Source: JACPPO01 sp965262505
Lineage (GTDB): Bacteria > Acidobacteriota > Vicinamibacteria > Vicinamibacterales > UBA2999
DNA: 64,000 bases
NCBI GenBank assembly: GCA_965262505.1
Contig: CBDHFM010000030.1
Span: 2,418,001 to 2,482,000 of the forward strand
Direction: 5' to 3'
Shown here piece by piece: positions 8,915 through 18,249 of this stretch. The position numbers and the translations under genes are program-made. Every line of letters begins with the position of its first letter. Within the stretch, counting starts at the first letter, position 1. Below the pieces are notes generated by a model. The model made no database searches. It saw only the letters and a program-made list of their open reading frames with translations, and was not told the DNA's origin.

Positions 8915-8944
8915 ATTATAAGCGCCGGCATAGAGGCCAGGCAA
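8915..8944 (-). promoter_or_regulatory. Sigma70-type promoter for the A-type carrier gene
   Basis: On the minus strand TTGCCT (8944-8939), an 18-base spacer and TATAAT (8920-8915), about 33 bases before the ATG at 8882. Confidence 0.55.
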
Positions 8945-9004
8945 GCCGTGCGGTGTCATCGTATCATGTTGTGATAAAAGGAGTTATACCGCGACCACCA
9001 CCCG

Positions 9005-10525
9005 CTATCTCCCACCCATCGCCGCCAGTTCCTTCGCCGACGCCTCTTCGATGTCCTTGTGCAAGCTGTTGCCGTGGGCGTCCATCGTCACGACCGCCGG
9101 AAAATCGGTCACGTGCAGATGCCACATCGCCTCCGGTGTGCCGAATTCGAGCAAGGAGACCCCTTCGACGCGGTCAATGGCACGAGCGTAAAACTGCGCG
9201 GCACCGCCGATGGCGTTGAGGTACACGGCGCCGGCATCCTTCAGAGCGGCGAGCGTTTTCGCACCCATGCCACCCTTCCCCATGACGGCGCGTACACCGT
9301 ACCGGCGGATGACATCGGCCTGGTACGGCTCCTCCCGGATGCTCGTCGTGGGGCCCGCCGCGGTCGCGCGCCAGCCATCGCCCTCCTTCACCACGACCGG
9401 ACCACAGTGATAGAGCACGGAGCCTCGCAAATCTGTCGGTGGATCGTGCTTCATCAGGTGAGCGTGCACGGCGTCGCGACCGGTGTTGACGCGACCTGAG
9501 ATCAGGACGATGTCCCCAACCTTCAACGCGCGCACCTGCTCGTCGGTTAGCGGCGTGCGCAGGGCCACTTCGCGACCGGTGCGCTGGAACCCGGCCTGGT
9601 CGGCCATCGCGGTAACCGGTGTCGCAGGGTCGCGATAGAGCCACTCCGCGATCTCGCCGCTACGCCCGTCGACGACCACGCCGAGCCGACGGAACGCCCA
9701 GCACTCGTAGGCCACAGAAACGAAAAAGCTGGCGGGCAGCCGATTGAGCGCTCCGATCTTGCACCCGATCAGCGACGTGCGGCCGCCGAACCCCATGGCC
9801 CCGATGCCCAGCTTGTTCACTTCGCCCATGATCGACGCTTCGAGCTCGGCGAGCCGTGGATCGGGGTTCACGTCGTCCAGCGTCCGAAACAACTGCTCCT
9901 TGGCCTGCGCGTAGCCCGATGTGCGGTCGCCGCCGATGCACACGCCGACCGCGCCAGGCGCACACCCTTTCCCCTGCGCCTTCCAGACAGCGTGAAGGAT
10001 GCATTTGCGAACGCCTTCGAGCGTGCGGTCAGCGCGCCCGAGACCGGACAGTTCCGTCGGGACCGAATACTGCGCGTTCATGTTCTCGCAGCCGCCGCCC
10101 TTCAAGATCAGCTTCACCTCGATATCGTCGCGCTCCCACTGCTCGAAGTGGATGATCGGGTTGCCGGGCCCTAGACTGTTGCCGGAGTTCTCACCGGTGA
10201 TGGAGTCCACCGAGTTGGGCCGGAGCTTGCCGCGGCGGGTCGCCTCGGCGATCGCCTCGCGGATCTGCTGTTTCATGACGATCTGGTTCGCCCCGACCGG
10301 CGCCTTGACCTCGAACGTCGGCACCCCGGTGTCTTGACAAATCGCGCCTTCACCGTCGGCAGCCTGGTCGATGTTCTGTGCGACGATCGACAACGCCTGC
10401 GCCGACTGCGTCCCGGCTGTCTCCTGCTCCATCGCTACCTTCATCGCAACGCGCACGTCCGGCGGCAGGTCGGTGGACGTCCTGATAATCAGTGAGAGGA
10501 CGCTGTCAAGAAAAGCGGGTGCCAT
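9005..10525 (-). CDS. fumA: Fumarate hydratase, class I ([4Fe-4S])
   Basis: 506 aa from ATG 10525. It is the fused, single-chain form: N-terminal alpha part with AICQDTGVPTFEVK, ENSGNSLGPGNPIIHF, LILKGGGCENMNAQYS and GCAPGAVGVCIGGDRTSGYA; C-terminal beta part with LISGRVNTGRDAVHAHL, HCGPVVVKEGDGWRATAAGP and GKGGMGAKTLAALKDAG. Catalyses fumarate to L-malate in the TCA cycle, with an oxygen-sensitive cluster held by cysteines in the alpha part. The frame extends further upstream, but that overlaps the divergent methyltransferase gene and is not part of the protein. Confidence 0.95.
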   Translation of the reverse strand: MAPAFLDSVLSLIIRTSTDLPPDVRVAMKVAMEQETAGTQSAQALSIVAQNIDQAADGEGAICQDTGVPTFEVKAPVGANQIVMKQQIREAIAEATRRGKLRPNSVDSITGENSGNSLGPGNPIIHFEQWERDDIEVKLILKGGGCENMNAQYSVPTELSGLGRADRTLEGVRKCILHAVWKAQGKGCAPGAVGVCIGGDRTSGYAQAKEQLFRTLDDVNPDPRLAELEASIMGEVNKLGIGAMGFGGRTSLIGCKIGALNRLPASFFVSVAYECWAFRRLGVVVDGRSGEIAEWLYRDPATPVTAMADQAGFQRTGREVALRTPLTDEQVRALKVGDIVLISGRVNTGRDAVHAHLMKHDPPTDLRGSVLYHCGPVVVKEGDGWRATAAGPTTSIREEPYQADVIRRYGVRAVMGKGGMGAKTLAALKDAGAVYLNAIGGAAQFYARAIDRVEGVSLLEFGTPEAMWHLHVTDFPAVVTMDAHGNSLHKDIEEASAKELAAMGGR

Positions 10526-10586
10526 CCCAGCAGTATAATTTGATTGGTCGACAGCTATGCAATGTGGAACCGAACGCGACCCCCCG

Positions 10587-11342
10587 ATGAACGCGCTGGA
10601 CCTGCATCGCGGGCGAGCTAAAGCCGTGAAACTGCTCGCCTTCGCGCTCGCCGCGGGGCTTGCCAGCGCCCAACCCGCAACGTCCAGTGCTGCTCCCGAC
10701 GCTCGAACGATTGGGAACTGGGAGTTGCAGCACTGGGAGTTACAGGCCGCCGCCGGGCAGCATGGCCGGCTGTTTCCGCCCCAGGATCTCGGACTGCTGG
10801 AAGGGCCCGACCGGGATGCCTGGCAGAAGCCGGACCAGATCATGGATGCGTTGGCGATTGCCGATGGCTCCGCCGTGGCGGACATCGGCGCCGGCGCCGG
10901 CTGGTTCACGATCCGCCTGGCGCGCCGCGTCGGCCCCAACGGCACGGTCTATGCGCAGGACGTCCAACGGCAGATGCTCGAAGCTATCCGGGGCCGGGTC
11001 GACCGCGAAGGCCTGAGGAACGTCGAGACACGGCTCGGCGTCGCCAGCGCGCCGAATCTTCCCGGGCGGTCCCTCGACGCAGTGCTGATGGTGGACGTCT
11101 ATCCAGAAGTGGAAGTGGAAGACCGCGTCACGTTCCTGAGGAATCTCGCCGCGGCGCTGAAGCCGGGCGGCCGTCTGGGCGTCGTCAACTACAAACCGGG
11201 GCGCGGGGGGCCCGGCCCGGCGCCGCAGGAAGGCGTGCGGGTGGAAAGCGCCAACGTTGAGGAAGATGCGCTGGCAGCGGGGCTGCGCGTGCTCGCCCGC
11301 CAGACACTGCCCTACCAATACCTCCTCGTCCTCGGACAGTAA
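10587..11342 (+). CDS. Exported class I SAM-dependent methyltransferase
   Basis: About 251 aa from ATG 10587 (alternatives: ATG 10557 or GTG 10626, all in frame). A signal peptide is clear whichever start is used: AVKLLAFALAAGLASAQPA. The Rossmann core follows: VADIGAGAGWFTIRLARRVG (motif I), GTVYAQDVQRQML, DAVLMVDVYPEVEV, ALKPGGRLGVVNYKPG. Substrate unknown. An exported methyltransferase is odd because SAM is cytosolic. A TATAAT at 10534-10539 in the short gap to fumA fits a promoter. The stop abuts thiD. Confidence 0.8.
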   Translation: MNALDLHRGRAKAVKLLAFALAAGLASAQPATSSAAPDARTIGNWELQHWELQAAAGQHGRLFPPQDLGLLEGPDRDAWQKPDQIMDALAIADGSAVADIGAGAGWFTIRLARRVGPNGTVYAQDVQRQMLEAIRGRVDREGLRNVETRLGVASAPNLPGRSLDAVLMVDVYPEVEVEDRVTFLRNLAAALKPGGRLGVVNYKPGRGGPGPAPQEGVRVESANVEEDALAAGLRVLARQTLPYQYLLVLGQ

Positions 11343-11369
11343 TTGGCAGCCCCGCCGCTTTCGGGCGAT

Positions 11370-12179
11370 ATGCGAACAGCGTTAACGATTGCCGGCAGTG
11401 ACTCGAGCGGCGGGGCCGGCATCCAGGCCGACCTCAAGACGTTTGCCGCGCACGGCGTGTACGGCCTGAGCGTCATCACGGCGGTCACCGCGCAAAATAC
11501 CCTTGGCCTCTCCGCGTGTGAAGTGCTTTCGGTAGATCTGGTCGCCGCCCAGCTAGAGGCCGTCGTCTCGGACATCGGCGCCGACGCCGCAAAGACGGGC
11601 ATGCTCGCCAATGCCGCCATCGTGAGGGCTGTGGCGGCTGCCGTCGGCGCTCTCGGCGTACCACGGCTGGTCGTCGACCCGGTGATGACCGCAAAAAGCG
11701 GTGACCGGCTCATAGACGACGAGGCGGTCGGCACGATGAAGTCGGAATTGCTGCGGCGCGCGTTCGTTGTCACGCCCAATATTCCCGAGGCTGAAACGCT
11801 CGCGGGAATCCCAATCACCACGGAAGACGCTCGTCGCGAAGCGGCGCGCCGAATCATTGCGTTGGGCCCGGCGGCCGTGATTATCAAGGGTGGGCACTTT
11901 CCATCGCCGGACATCGTCGACTTGCTGTACGACGGGCGTCGATTCATCGAGTTCCGCACAGAGCGGGTCTCCGGGCGCAGCAGGCATGGCACCGGCTGCA
12001 CCTTTGCCGCCGCCGTGACCGCGCAACTCGCCCTCGGACGCCCGCTGGAAGACGCGGTCCCGCAGGCGCAGCAATACGTGGCCGGTGGCATCCGCTCGGC
12101 GCCCGATCTTGGGCGGGGGCATGGCCCGATGGATCACTTCTGGAAGACAGCCGCTACCCGATCGCCCGGCGCCCAATGA
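11370..12179 (+). CDS. thiD: Hydroxymethylpyrimidine/phosphomethylpyrimidine kinase
   Basis: 269 aa from ATG 11370; a TTG at 11343 would add nine residues. Ribokinase-like fold with TIAGSDSSGGAGIQADLKTF at the N-terminus, DPVMTAKSGDRL, TPNIPEAETLAGI, AVIIKGGH and the anion-hole/catalytic HGTGCTFAAAVTAQLALG. Phosphorylates HMP and HMP-P in thiamine biosynthesis. Follows the methyltransferase closely and precedes moaE by 69 bp. Confidence 0.95.
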   Translation: MRTALTIAGSDSSGGAGIQADLKTFAAHGVYGLSVITAVTAQNTLGLSACEVLSVDLVAAQLEAVVSDIGADAAKTGMLANAAIVRAVAAAVGALGVPRLVVDPVMTAKSGDRLIDDEAVGTMKSELLRRAFVVTPNIPEAETLAGIPITTEDARREAARRIIALGPAAVIIKGGHFPSPDIVDLLYDGRRFIEFRTERVSGRSRHGTGCTFAAAVTAQLALGRPLEDAVPQAQQYVAGGIRSAPDLGRGHGPMDHFWKTAATRSPGAQ

Positions 12180-12248
12180 AGGAGCGACACGCATCGTCGG
12201 TTCAGGGGCTGAGCGTTCGGCGGTCGGGGTTGACCATATACTGAGAAC

Positions 12249-12725
12249 ATGAGCCTGGCGGCTGTCACACGAGACCCGCTGGATCTTCGGGCGCTGACGC
12301 GCGATCTTGCGGAAGGCACCCTCGGCGACGGGGCTGTCGCAACGTTCACCGGTCTCGTCCGCGACCACAATCAAGGCCGGACGGTGCGTTTCCTGGAGTA
12401 CGAGGCGTACGAGCCGTTGGCCGTGCGGGCGCTCGGCCGGATTATCGACGAGGCGCGCGAGACGTGGCCCGGGGTCCGGGTAGGCATGCACCACCGGATC
12501 GGCCGGCTCGAGATCGGCGAGGCGAGCATCATCATCGTTGCGGCCTCCCCGCATCGCGCGCATGCATTTGCCGTCTGCCGCTACGCGATCGAGCGGGTCA
12601 AGCAGATCGTGCCGATCTGGAAGCGCGAGCATTTCGAGGGTGGAGAGGTCTGGCTGGAGGGCGCCACCGCCGACCCCGACGACGAGAAGGCAAAACTGAC
12701 CGCGTACCGACTCGCATGCGCGTGA
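12249..12725 (+). CDS. moaE: Molybdopterin synthase catalytic subunit MoaE
   Basis: 158 aa. Typical MoaE features: GDGAVATFTGLVRDHNQGR near residue 30-45, LEYEAYEPLA, HRIGRLEIGEASIIIVAASP and the catalytic lysine motif WKREHFEGGEVWLEG. With MoaD it inserts sulfur into precursor Z to give molybdopterin. Its last 10 bases overlap moaD, implying translational coupling of the two subunits. Confidence 0.95.
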   Translation: MSLAAVTRDPLDLRALTRDLAEGTLGDGAVATFTGLVRDHNQGRTVRFLEYEAYEPLAVRALGRIIDEARETWPGVRVGMHHRIGRLEIGEASIIIVAASPHRAHAFAVCRYAIERVKQIVPIWKREHFEGGEVWLEGATADPDDEKAKLTAYRLACA

Positions 12726-12961
12726 CGGTCAGGCTCTTTGCGCGGCTGCGGGATCTCGCCGGTGCCGGCGAACTGATTCGCGACGTCCCGGCCCCGGCCA
12801 CCATCCACACCGTGTGGCAATCGCTGACCGCCGAGATGCCGTCGCTCGCGGAGTACGAGAGCACGATGTCGGTGGCGGTCAACGCGGAATACGCACGCAT
12901 GGCTGCGGCCGTGCACGACGGCGACGAGGTGGCGTTTCTGCCCCCCGTGTCGGGAGGATGA
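12716..12961 (+). CDS. moaD: Molybdopterin synthase sulfur carrier subunit MoaD
   Basis: 81 aa ubiquitin-like protein from ATG 12716, inside the end of moaE. Begins MRVTVRLFARLRDLAGAGE and ends in the obligatory Gly-Gly (FLPPVSGG), which is thiocarboxylated by MoeB and feeds MoaE. The gene order moaE-moaD is reversed relative to E. coli. It ends 10 bp before prfA. Confidence 0.93.
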   Translation: MRVTVRLFARLRDLAGAGELIRDVPAPATIHTVWQSLTAEMPSLAEYESTMSVAVNAEYARMAAAVHDGDEVAFLPPVSGG

Positions 12962-12970
12962 CCAGTTCGT

Positions 12971-14044
12971 ATGTTCGACAAACTCAGTACCGTTGAGGCG
13001 CAGTACGAGGAGCTCGCAACCCGGCTCGGCACGGTCGAGGTCCAGTCCGACCAGACCGAGTATCGGAAGGCAGCAAAAGCGGTATCGGATCTCGAGCCGC
13101 TCGTGCATGCGTACCGCGAATACAGGGCGGTGCAGAAGGATATCGAGGGTTCCGAGGAGATCGTCCGCGGCGCCGACGCCGATATGCGTGAGCTGGCGCA
13201 GGAAGAGCTCAAGGAGCTGCAGGCAAAGCAGGAAGCGATTCTCCGTCGTCTGCGGATGCTTCTGATTCCCAAGGATCCGAATGACGAGAAGAACGTCATC
13301 CTTGAAATCCGCGCCGGCACTGGCGGTGACGAGGCGGCGCTCTTTGCCGCCAACCTCTTCCGCATGTACAGCCGCTTTGCGGAGCGGCAGCGGTGGAAGC
13401 TCGAGGTGATGTCCAGCAGCGAGAGCGGCACGGGTGGGCTCAAGGAAGTCATCGCGTCGATCGAGGGCCGTGACGTATACAGCCGCCTGAAATACGAGAG
13501 CGGTGTACATCGCGTGCAGCGGGTTCCCGCGACCGAGGCGAGCGGACGTATCCACACGTCGACCGCCACCGTGGCGGTCCTCCCTGAAGCCGAGGAGGTC
13601 GACGTCCAGATCAACGAGAAGGACCTGCGCGTCGATACGTTCTGCTCGAGCGGTCCCGGCGGTCAGAGCGTCAACACGACCTATTCCGCGGTGCGTCTCA
13701 CGCACATTCCCAGCGGCCTGGTCGTCTCCCAGCAGGATGAGAAATCTCAGATCAAGAACCGCGCAAAGGCCATGAAAGTCCTGCGGGCCCGTCTCTACGA
13801 GATGGAGATGCGGAAGCAGCAGGAGGCCATCGCCAAGGATCGACGCGGACAGGTGGGAACCGGTGAACGGTCGGAGAAGATCCGGACCTACAACTTCCCG
13901 CAGAGCCGCATCACCGATCACCGTATTAACTTCACGACCCACCGGCTCCACGAGGTCCTGGAGGGCGACCCGGGAGAAATCCTCGACCAGGTGATCACTT
14001 TTTTCAACGCCGAGAAACTCAAGGAAGCAACGGTCGCGAGTTGA
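12971..14044 (+). CDS. prfA: Peptide chain release factor 1
   Basis: 357 aa, normal length. Coiled N-terminal domain, then EIRAGTGGDEAALFAANLF, the codon-recognition PxT element in RVPATEASGRIHTSTATV (PAT, RF1-type rather than the SPF of RF2) and the catalytic SSGPGGQSVNTTYSAVRLTH. Terminates translation at UAA/UAG. Its stop overlaps the TTG start of prmC, whose product methylates the GGQ glutamine, a functionally matched pair. Confidence 0.97.
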   Translation: MFDKLSTVEAQYEELATRLGTVEVQSDQTEYRKAAKAVSDLEPLVHAYREYRAVQKDIEGSEEIVRGADADMRELAQEELKELQAKQEAILRRLRMLLIPKDPNDEKNVILEIRAGTGGDEAALFAANLFRMYSRFAERQRWKLEVMSSSESGTGGLKEVIASIEGRDVYSRLKYESGVHRVQRVPATEASGRIHTSTATVAVLPEAEEVDVQINEKDLRVDTFCSSGPGGQSVNTTYSAVRLTHIPSGLVVSQQDEKSQIKNRAKAMKVLRARLYEMEMRKQQEAIAKDRRGQVGTGERSEKIRTYNFPQSRITDHRINFTTHRLHEVLEGDPGEILDQVITFFNAEKLKEATVAS

Positions 14045-14952
14045 CACTCCACGAGACCCTTGCCGGGGCGCGCGCACGGCTCATAGCGGCGGACTTCTCG
14101 AAGGCCGAAGCCTCCATCGATGTCGATCTGTACGCTCGAACGATTCTGGGATGGGACCGGGCCAGGCTGCTGTCAGACCTCCAGGACGCCCCGCCGGAGG
14201 GGCTGGAGCCGACGCTCTCCGCGTGGATTACGAGGCGGACGCGCCACGAGCCGACCGCATATATCGTTGGCGTCCGCGAGTTCTGGGGCCTCGAATTCGC
14301 CGTCACCCCCGCCGTCCTCGTCCCGCGTCCCGAAACGGAGTTCGTCGTAGAGGAGGCGCTCCTGCTGCTGCGTTCCGGAGACCTGAAGATCTCCGGGCGG
14401 CCCGAGTCGCACGACGACCCGTCGCGTGGCGATCTCGCGTCAGGCCACGTGCGCGTTGCGGATATCGGTACCGGCAGCGGCTGCGTCGCTGTCGCGGTGG
14501 CCGTCGGTACTCCGGGATGCCAGGTAGTTGCGTCTGACGTTTCCGAGGAGGCCCTCGCAGTGGCCCGCGACAACGCCACGCAGCACAGCGTGGTCGATCG
14601 GATCGAGTTTGTCGCCACCTCGTATCTTGAGGGCGTCGACGGAACGTTCGACGTCATAACCGCGAACCCGCCTTATGTGAAAGACGGCGACAAGCCGGCG
14701 CTGTCGCGCGTCACGCGGCACGAGCCGGAAGTCGCCCTGTTTGGCGGGGTCGAGGGCCTTCGCGATATCGCCGGAGTACTCGATACTGCCGCCGCCAAGC
14801 TGACGCCAGGCGGATGGCTCGTGATGGAGTTTGGCTACGGGCAGGAAGAACACGTAGGGGCGCTGGTCGGCGTACGGCCAGCCCTTCGCCTGGATCACGT
14901 GCGCTCGGATCTGCAGGGAATACCCCGAACAGCGATCATTCAACGCCGATGA
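14041..14952 (+). CDS. prmC: Release factor glutamine methyltransferase
   Basis: 303 aa from TTG 14041 (TTGA overlap with prfA). N-terminal helical substrate-recognition domain, EPTAYIVGVREFWGLEF, LVPRPETEFVVEEAL, SAM motif VADIGTGSGCVAVAVAV and the catalytic TANPPYV. Methylates the Gln of the GGQ motif of RF1/RF2. A 25-residue polar insertion (roughly residues 118-142, RSGDLKISGRPESHDDPSRG...) between the PRPETE helix and motif I is unusual. ATGA overlap with the next gene. Confidence 0.95.
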   Translation: MTLHETLAGARARLIAADFSKAEASIDVDLYARTILGWDRARLLSDLQDAPPEGLEPTLSAWITRRTRHEPTAYIVGVREFWGLEFAVTPAVLVPRPETEFVVEEALLLLRSGDLKISGRPESHDDPSRGDLASGHVRVADIGTGSGCVAVAVAVGTPGCQVVASDVSEEALAVARDNATQHSVVDRIEFVATSYLEGVDGTFDVITANPPYVKDGDKPALSRVTRHEPEVALFGGVEGLRDIAGVLDTAAAKLTPGGWLVMEFGYGQEEHVGALVGVRPALRLDHVRSDLQGIPRTAIIQRR

Positions 14953-15293
14953 GCGACTGCCTCTTCTGCAGGATCATCGCGGGTGAAGTCCCGAGCGCCA
15001 TCGTCCACCAGGACGACTCGCTGGTGACCTTCGAGGACATCAACCCGCAGGCGCCGCTGCACGTGTTGATCGTGCCAAGGAAGCACATCGCCTCACTGAA
15101 CGACCTGGCGCCGGGAGACGATGGGCTCGTGGGCTCGATGTTTCGCCGGGCGGCCGCCCTGGCGAAGGAGCACGGCTATCACGAGCGCGGGTACCGAACG
15201 GTCTTCAATACGAACCGCGAGGCCGGGCAGACGGTGTTTCACGTTCATCTGCACCTGCTCGCCGGGCGCGGCTTTGCCTGGCCGCCTGGCTGA
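14949..15293 (+). CDS. HIT-family (HinT-like) nucleotide phosphoramidase
   Basis: 114 aa from ATG 14949. N-terminal CLFCRIIAGEVPSAIVHQDD, then IVPRKHIASLNDL, and the histidine triad HVHLHLLAGRGFAWPPG with the catalytic His. Hydrolyses purine nucleotide phosphoramidates in the cytoplasm. Only a 4-base ATGA overlap separates it from prmC; ileS follows after 124 bp. Confidence 0.94.
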   Translation: MSDCLFCRIIAGEVPSAIVHQDDSLVTFEDINPQAPLHVLIVPRKHIASLNDLAPGDDGLVGSMFRRAAALAKEHGYHERGYRTVFNTNREAGQTVFHVHLHLLAGRGFAWPPG

Positions 15294-15426
15294 CCCCAGG
15301 TCGAAGTTACCCGACGGGGCCCACCGACCCGCCGCTACAACAACGCTCGATACCTCGTGCACGCGTGACGCTGTCGAGAACGGTTCGAGCCGGGCCATCC
15401 ACGCATTATAGAATCTAGTGATACGT

Positions 15427-18249
15427 ATGCCGGCGTGGAAGAACACGGTCAACCTGCCGCGAACAGGTTTTCCCATGAAAGCGAACTTGCAGGCCGCCGA
15501 GCCGGAATGGCTGGCGCGTTGGCAGGAGATGGATCTGTACGGACAGATTCGGCAGAACCGCGCGGGCCGTCCGAAGTTCGTCCTGCACGACGGGCCACCG
15601 TACGCCAACGGCAACATTCACCTCGGCACTGCCCTCAACAAGATTCTCAAGGACATTGTCGTCAAGTCGCGCACCATGGCGGGCTTCGACGCGCCGTACG
15701 TCGTCGGCTACGACTGTCACGGCCTTCCCATCGAGTTGCGGGTCGATCGCGAGCTCGGCCCGAAGAAGCGCGAGATGTCGGTCGCGGACTTCTGCCGCGC
15801 GTGCCGCGTCTACGCCGAACGCTTCATCGGCGTCATGACCGAGGAATTCAAGCGGCTGCTCGTCTTCGGCGACTGGGATCACCTCTATCTGACGATGGAT
15901 TACAGGTATCAGGCCTCGATCGCGCGCGCGCTCGGCCGCTTCGTGGAGCAAGGCCTCGTCTACAAGGGGAAGAAACCAGTCCACTGGTGCATCCACTGCC
16001 GGACGGCGCTAGCCGAGGCCGAGGTCGAGTACGAGCCTCATGTATCACCGTCCATCTACGTTGAGTTCCGGCTGGCGCTCAGCTGCGCGGACGAGCTCGC
16101 GGCGCGCGTCCCGGAACTCGCCGGGCGCTATGTCTCCACGCTGATCTGGACGACGACGCCCTGGACGATTCCGTCGAATCTGGCCGTCGCCTTCCATCCA
16201 GACTTCGTCTATGGCGCGTATCCGGTCGGCAACACGCACGTCATCGTCGCGCAGGCCCTCGCCGAGGACGTGAGCAAGGCGACGGGCCGATCGCTCGGTG
16301 AGCCGGTCGCCACGTTTCCAGGCACCGTCATGGAACGCCTCGTCTTTCGCCATCCTCTGTACGACCGCGACTCGCTGGGCGTACTTGGGGACTACGTCAC
16401 GCTCGAACAGGGCACGGGCGTCGTGCATACCGCGCCGGGCCACGGCAGCGACGACTTCCACGCGGGCGTGAAGTACGGGCTCGACATCTATGCGCCTGTG
16501 GACGCTGGCGGGCGGTTTCTCGACACAGTCGAGCGTTTCGGCGGTCAGCGCGTCTTCGATGCAAATCCGAAGATCGAGGCGGCGCTGGAGGAGCGTGGAC
16601 GGCTGTGGCACCGTGAGAGCTTCGAGCATTCGTACCCGAACTGCTGGCGCTGCCACAATCCGGTCATCTTCGTTGCCACGTCGCAGTGGTTCGTCCGCCT
16701 TGACGGCGACGCGGTCGTCAACGGCGAAGCCTCGGGGCGTCAGACCCTTCGCGCAGCGGCGCGCCACGCCATCGACGAGCAAGTGAAGTGGATTCCTGCG
16801 TGGGGCCGCGATCGGATCTACAACATGGTGACGACCCGGCCCGATTGGTGCATCTCGCGGCAACGGGCGTGGGGGGTACCGATTCCGGCCGTCGACTGTA
16901 CGAAGTGCGGCGAGGCGATCCTAACGGCGGCGCTCGTGGAAAAGTCCGCGTCGGTGTTTGAAAGGCATGGCGCCGTCGCCTGGTGGGAGCGGGCGTTGGA
17001 AGAGTTTGTCCCCGAGGGGCTGAGCTGCCCGTCGTGCGGCGGCACGAGCTTCGAGCGCGAACGCGACATTCTCGACGTCTGGTTCGACTCAGGGTCGAGC
17101 CACGAGGCGGTCCTCCCGTCGCGACCGGAGTTGACGTGGCCGGCAGACCTGTACCTCGAGGGCAGCGACCAGCACCGCGGCTGGTTCCAGAGCTCGCTGC
17201 TCGTCGGGCTCGTGACGCGCGGCCGCCCACCCTTTCGGCAGGTGCTGACGCACGGATTCCTGATCGATCTGGAAGGTCGGAAGATGTCGAAGTCGGTCGG
17301 CAACAGCATCCAGCCGCAGGGCGTCATCAAGGAGAGCGGCGCCGAGATCCTGCGGCTGTGGGTAGCGATGAGCGACTACCGGGAGGAGCTGCGCGTCAGC
17401 AAGGAAATCCTGACCCGCGTCATCGAGGCGTACCGAAAGCTGCGGAACACCTGCCGGATTCTCGTTGCTAATCTCTATGACTTCGATCCGACCGCGGACA
17501 TCGTGTCCGTGGACCGGCTCGAGCCGGTCGATCGCTACGTACTGGCCCGATACGCCGACGCTGCGCAGCGCACGATTCGGGCGTACGACGAGTACGACTT
17601 CTCCACTGTCTTCCAGACGTTGAACACGTTTGCGACGACCGATCTGAGCGCCTTCTACGTGGACGTGACGAAGGACCGCATGTACACGTTCGGCGCCAGT
17701 TCGCAAGGCCGGCGATCGGGGCAAACCACCATGTACCTGATGGCGGACGGCCTCGCGCGTCTGCTCGCGCCGATCCTGTCGGTGACGGCCGACGAACTCT
17801 GGCGCTTCCTCCCGGGCCCGAGGTCGGCATCCGTGCATCTGGAAGAGTTCCCGGAGGTGGACCGCTTCCTCGACCGCGATCTGCTGGCCTCGTGGGATCG
17901 CCTGATGCAGGTTCGCGACCAGGTCAATGCCGCCCTCGAGGAAAAACGGAAAGACAAGGTGATTGGAAACTCCGTGGGGGCTCGCGTGACGATCACGGCC
18001 ACAGGCCCTGTCGGCGAGCTTCTCGAGCGGCATCGCGCCGACCTCCCGATGCTCCTCATCGTGTCCGAGGTCGCGCTGCACGTCGGACCCGCGGACGCAG
18101 CCGAGGAGGTCAAGGTCACCGTCGAGAAGGCGCCGGGGGTCAAATGCGATCGGTGCTGGCGGTACGTGCCCAGCGTCCGGACTGACCCCGGCCGGGCGGG
18201 CATCTGCGACCGCTGCGTTGAGGCCCTCGCCGAGCCGGTGAAGCCCTGA
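15427..18249 (+). CDS. ileS: Isoleucyl-tRNA synthetase
   Basis: About 940 aa; ATG 15427 preferred, with an in-frame GTG at 15418 just before. Class I signatures: DGPPYANGNIHLG (HIGH box variant NIHLG), the editing domain with TTPWTIPSNLAVA, WCISRQRAWGVPIP, LEGSDQHRGWFQSSLL and MSKSVGNS (KMSKS). The C-terminus has zinc-binding CDRCWRYVP and CDRCVEAL. Charges tRNA-Ile and edits valine. The stop overlaps lspA by one base. The 124-bp gap upstream contains TATAGAAT at about 15403-15410, a plausible -10. Confidence 0.97.
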   Translation: MPAWKNTVNLPRTGFPMKANLQAAEPEWLARWQEMDLYGQIRQNRAGRPKFVLHDGPPYANGNIHLGTALNKILKDIVVKSRTMAGFDAPYVVGYDCHGLPIELRVDRELGPKKREMSVADFCRACRVYAERFIGVMTEEFKRLLVFGDWDHLYLTMDYRYQASIARALGRFVEQGLVYKGKKPVHWCIHCRTALAEAEVEYEPHVSPSIYVEFRLALSCADELAARVPELAGRYVSTLIWTTTPWTIPSNLAVAFHPDFVYGAYPVGNTHVIVAQALAEDVSKATGRSLGEPVATFPGTVMERLVFRHPLYDRDSLGVLGDYVTLEQGTGVVHTAPGHGSDDFHAGVKYGLDIYAPVDAGGRFLDTVERFGGQRVFDANPKIEAALEERGRLWHRESFEHSYPNCWRCHNPVIFVATSQWFVRLDGDAVVNGEASGRQTLRAAARHAIDEQVKWIPAWGRDRIYNMVTTRPDWCISRQRAWGVPIPAVDCTKCGEAILTAALVEKSASVFERHGAVAWWERALEEFVPEGLSCPSCGGTSFERERDILDVWFDSGSSHEAVLPSRPELTWPADLYLEGSDQHRGWFQSSLLVGLVTRGRPPFRQVLTHGFLIDLEGRKMSKSVGNSIQPQGVIKESGAEILRLWVAMSDYREELRVSKEILTRVIEAYRKLRNTCRILVANLYDFDPTADIVSVDRLEPVDRYVLARYADAAQRTIRAYDEYDFSTVFQTLNTFATTDLSAFYVDVTKDRMYTFGASSQGRRSGQTTMYLMADGLARLLAPILSVTADELWRFLPGPRSASVHLEEFPEVDRFLDRDLLASWDRLMQVRDQVNAALEEKRKDKVIGNSVGARVTITATGPVGELLERHRADLPMLLIVSEVALHVGPADAAEEVKVTVEKAPGVKCDRCWRYVPSVRTDPGRAGICDRCVEALAEPVKP

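Noticed and set aside
15375..15412. GGTTCGAGCC, a possible tRNA T-loop
   Set aside because: No flanking stems pair into an acceptor or anticodon arm; a chance match in the ileS leader.
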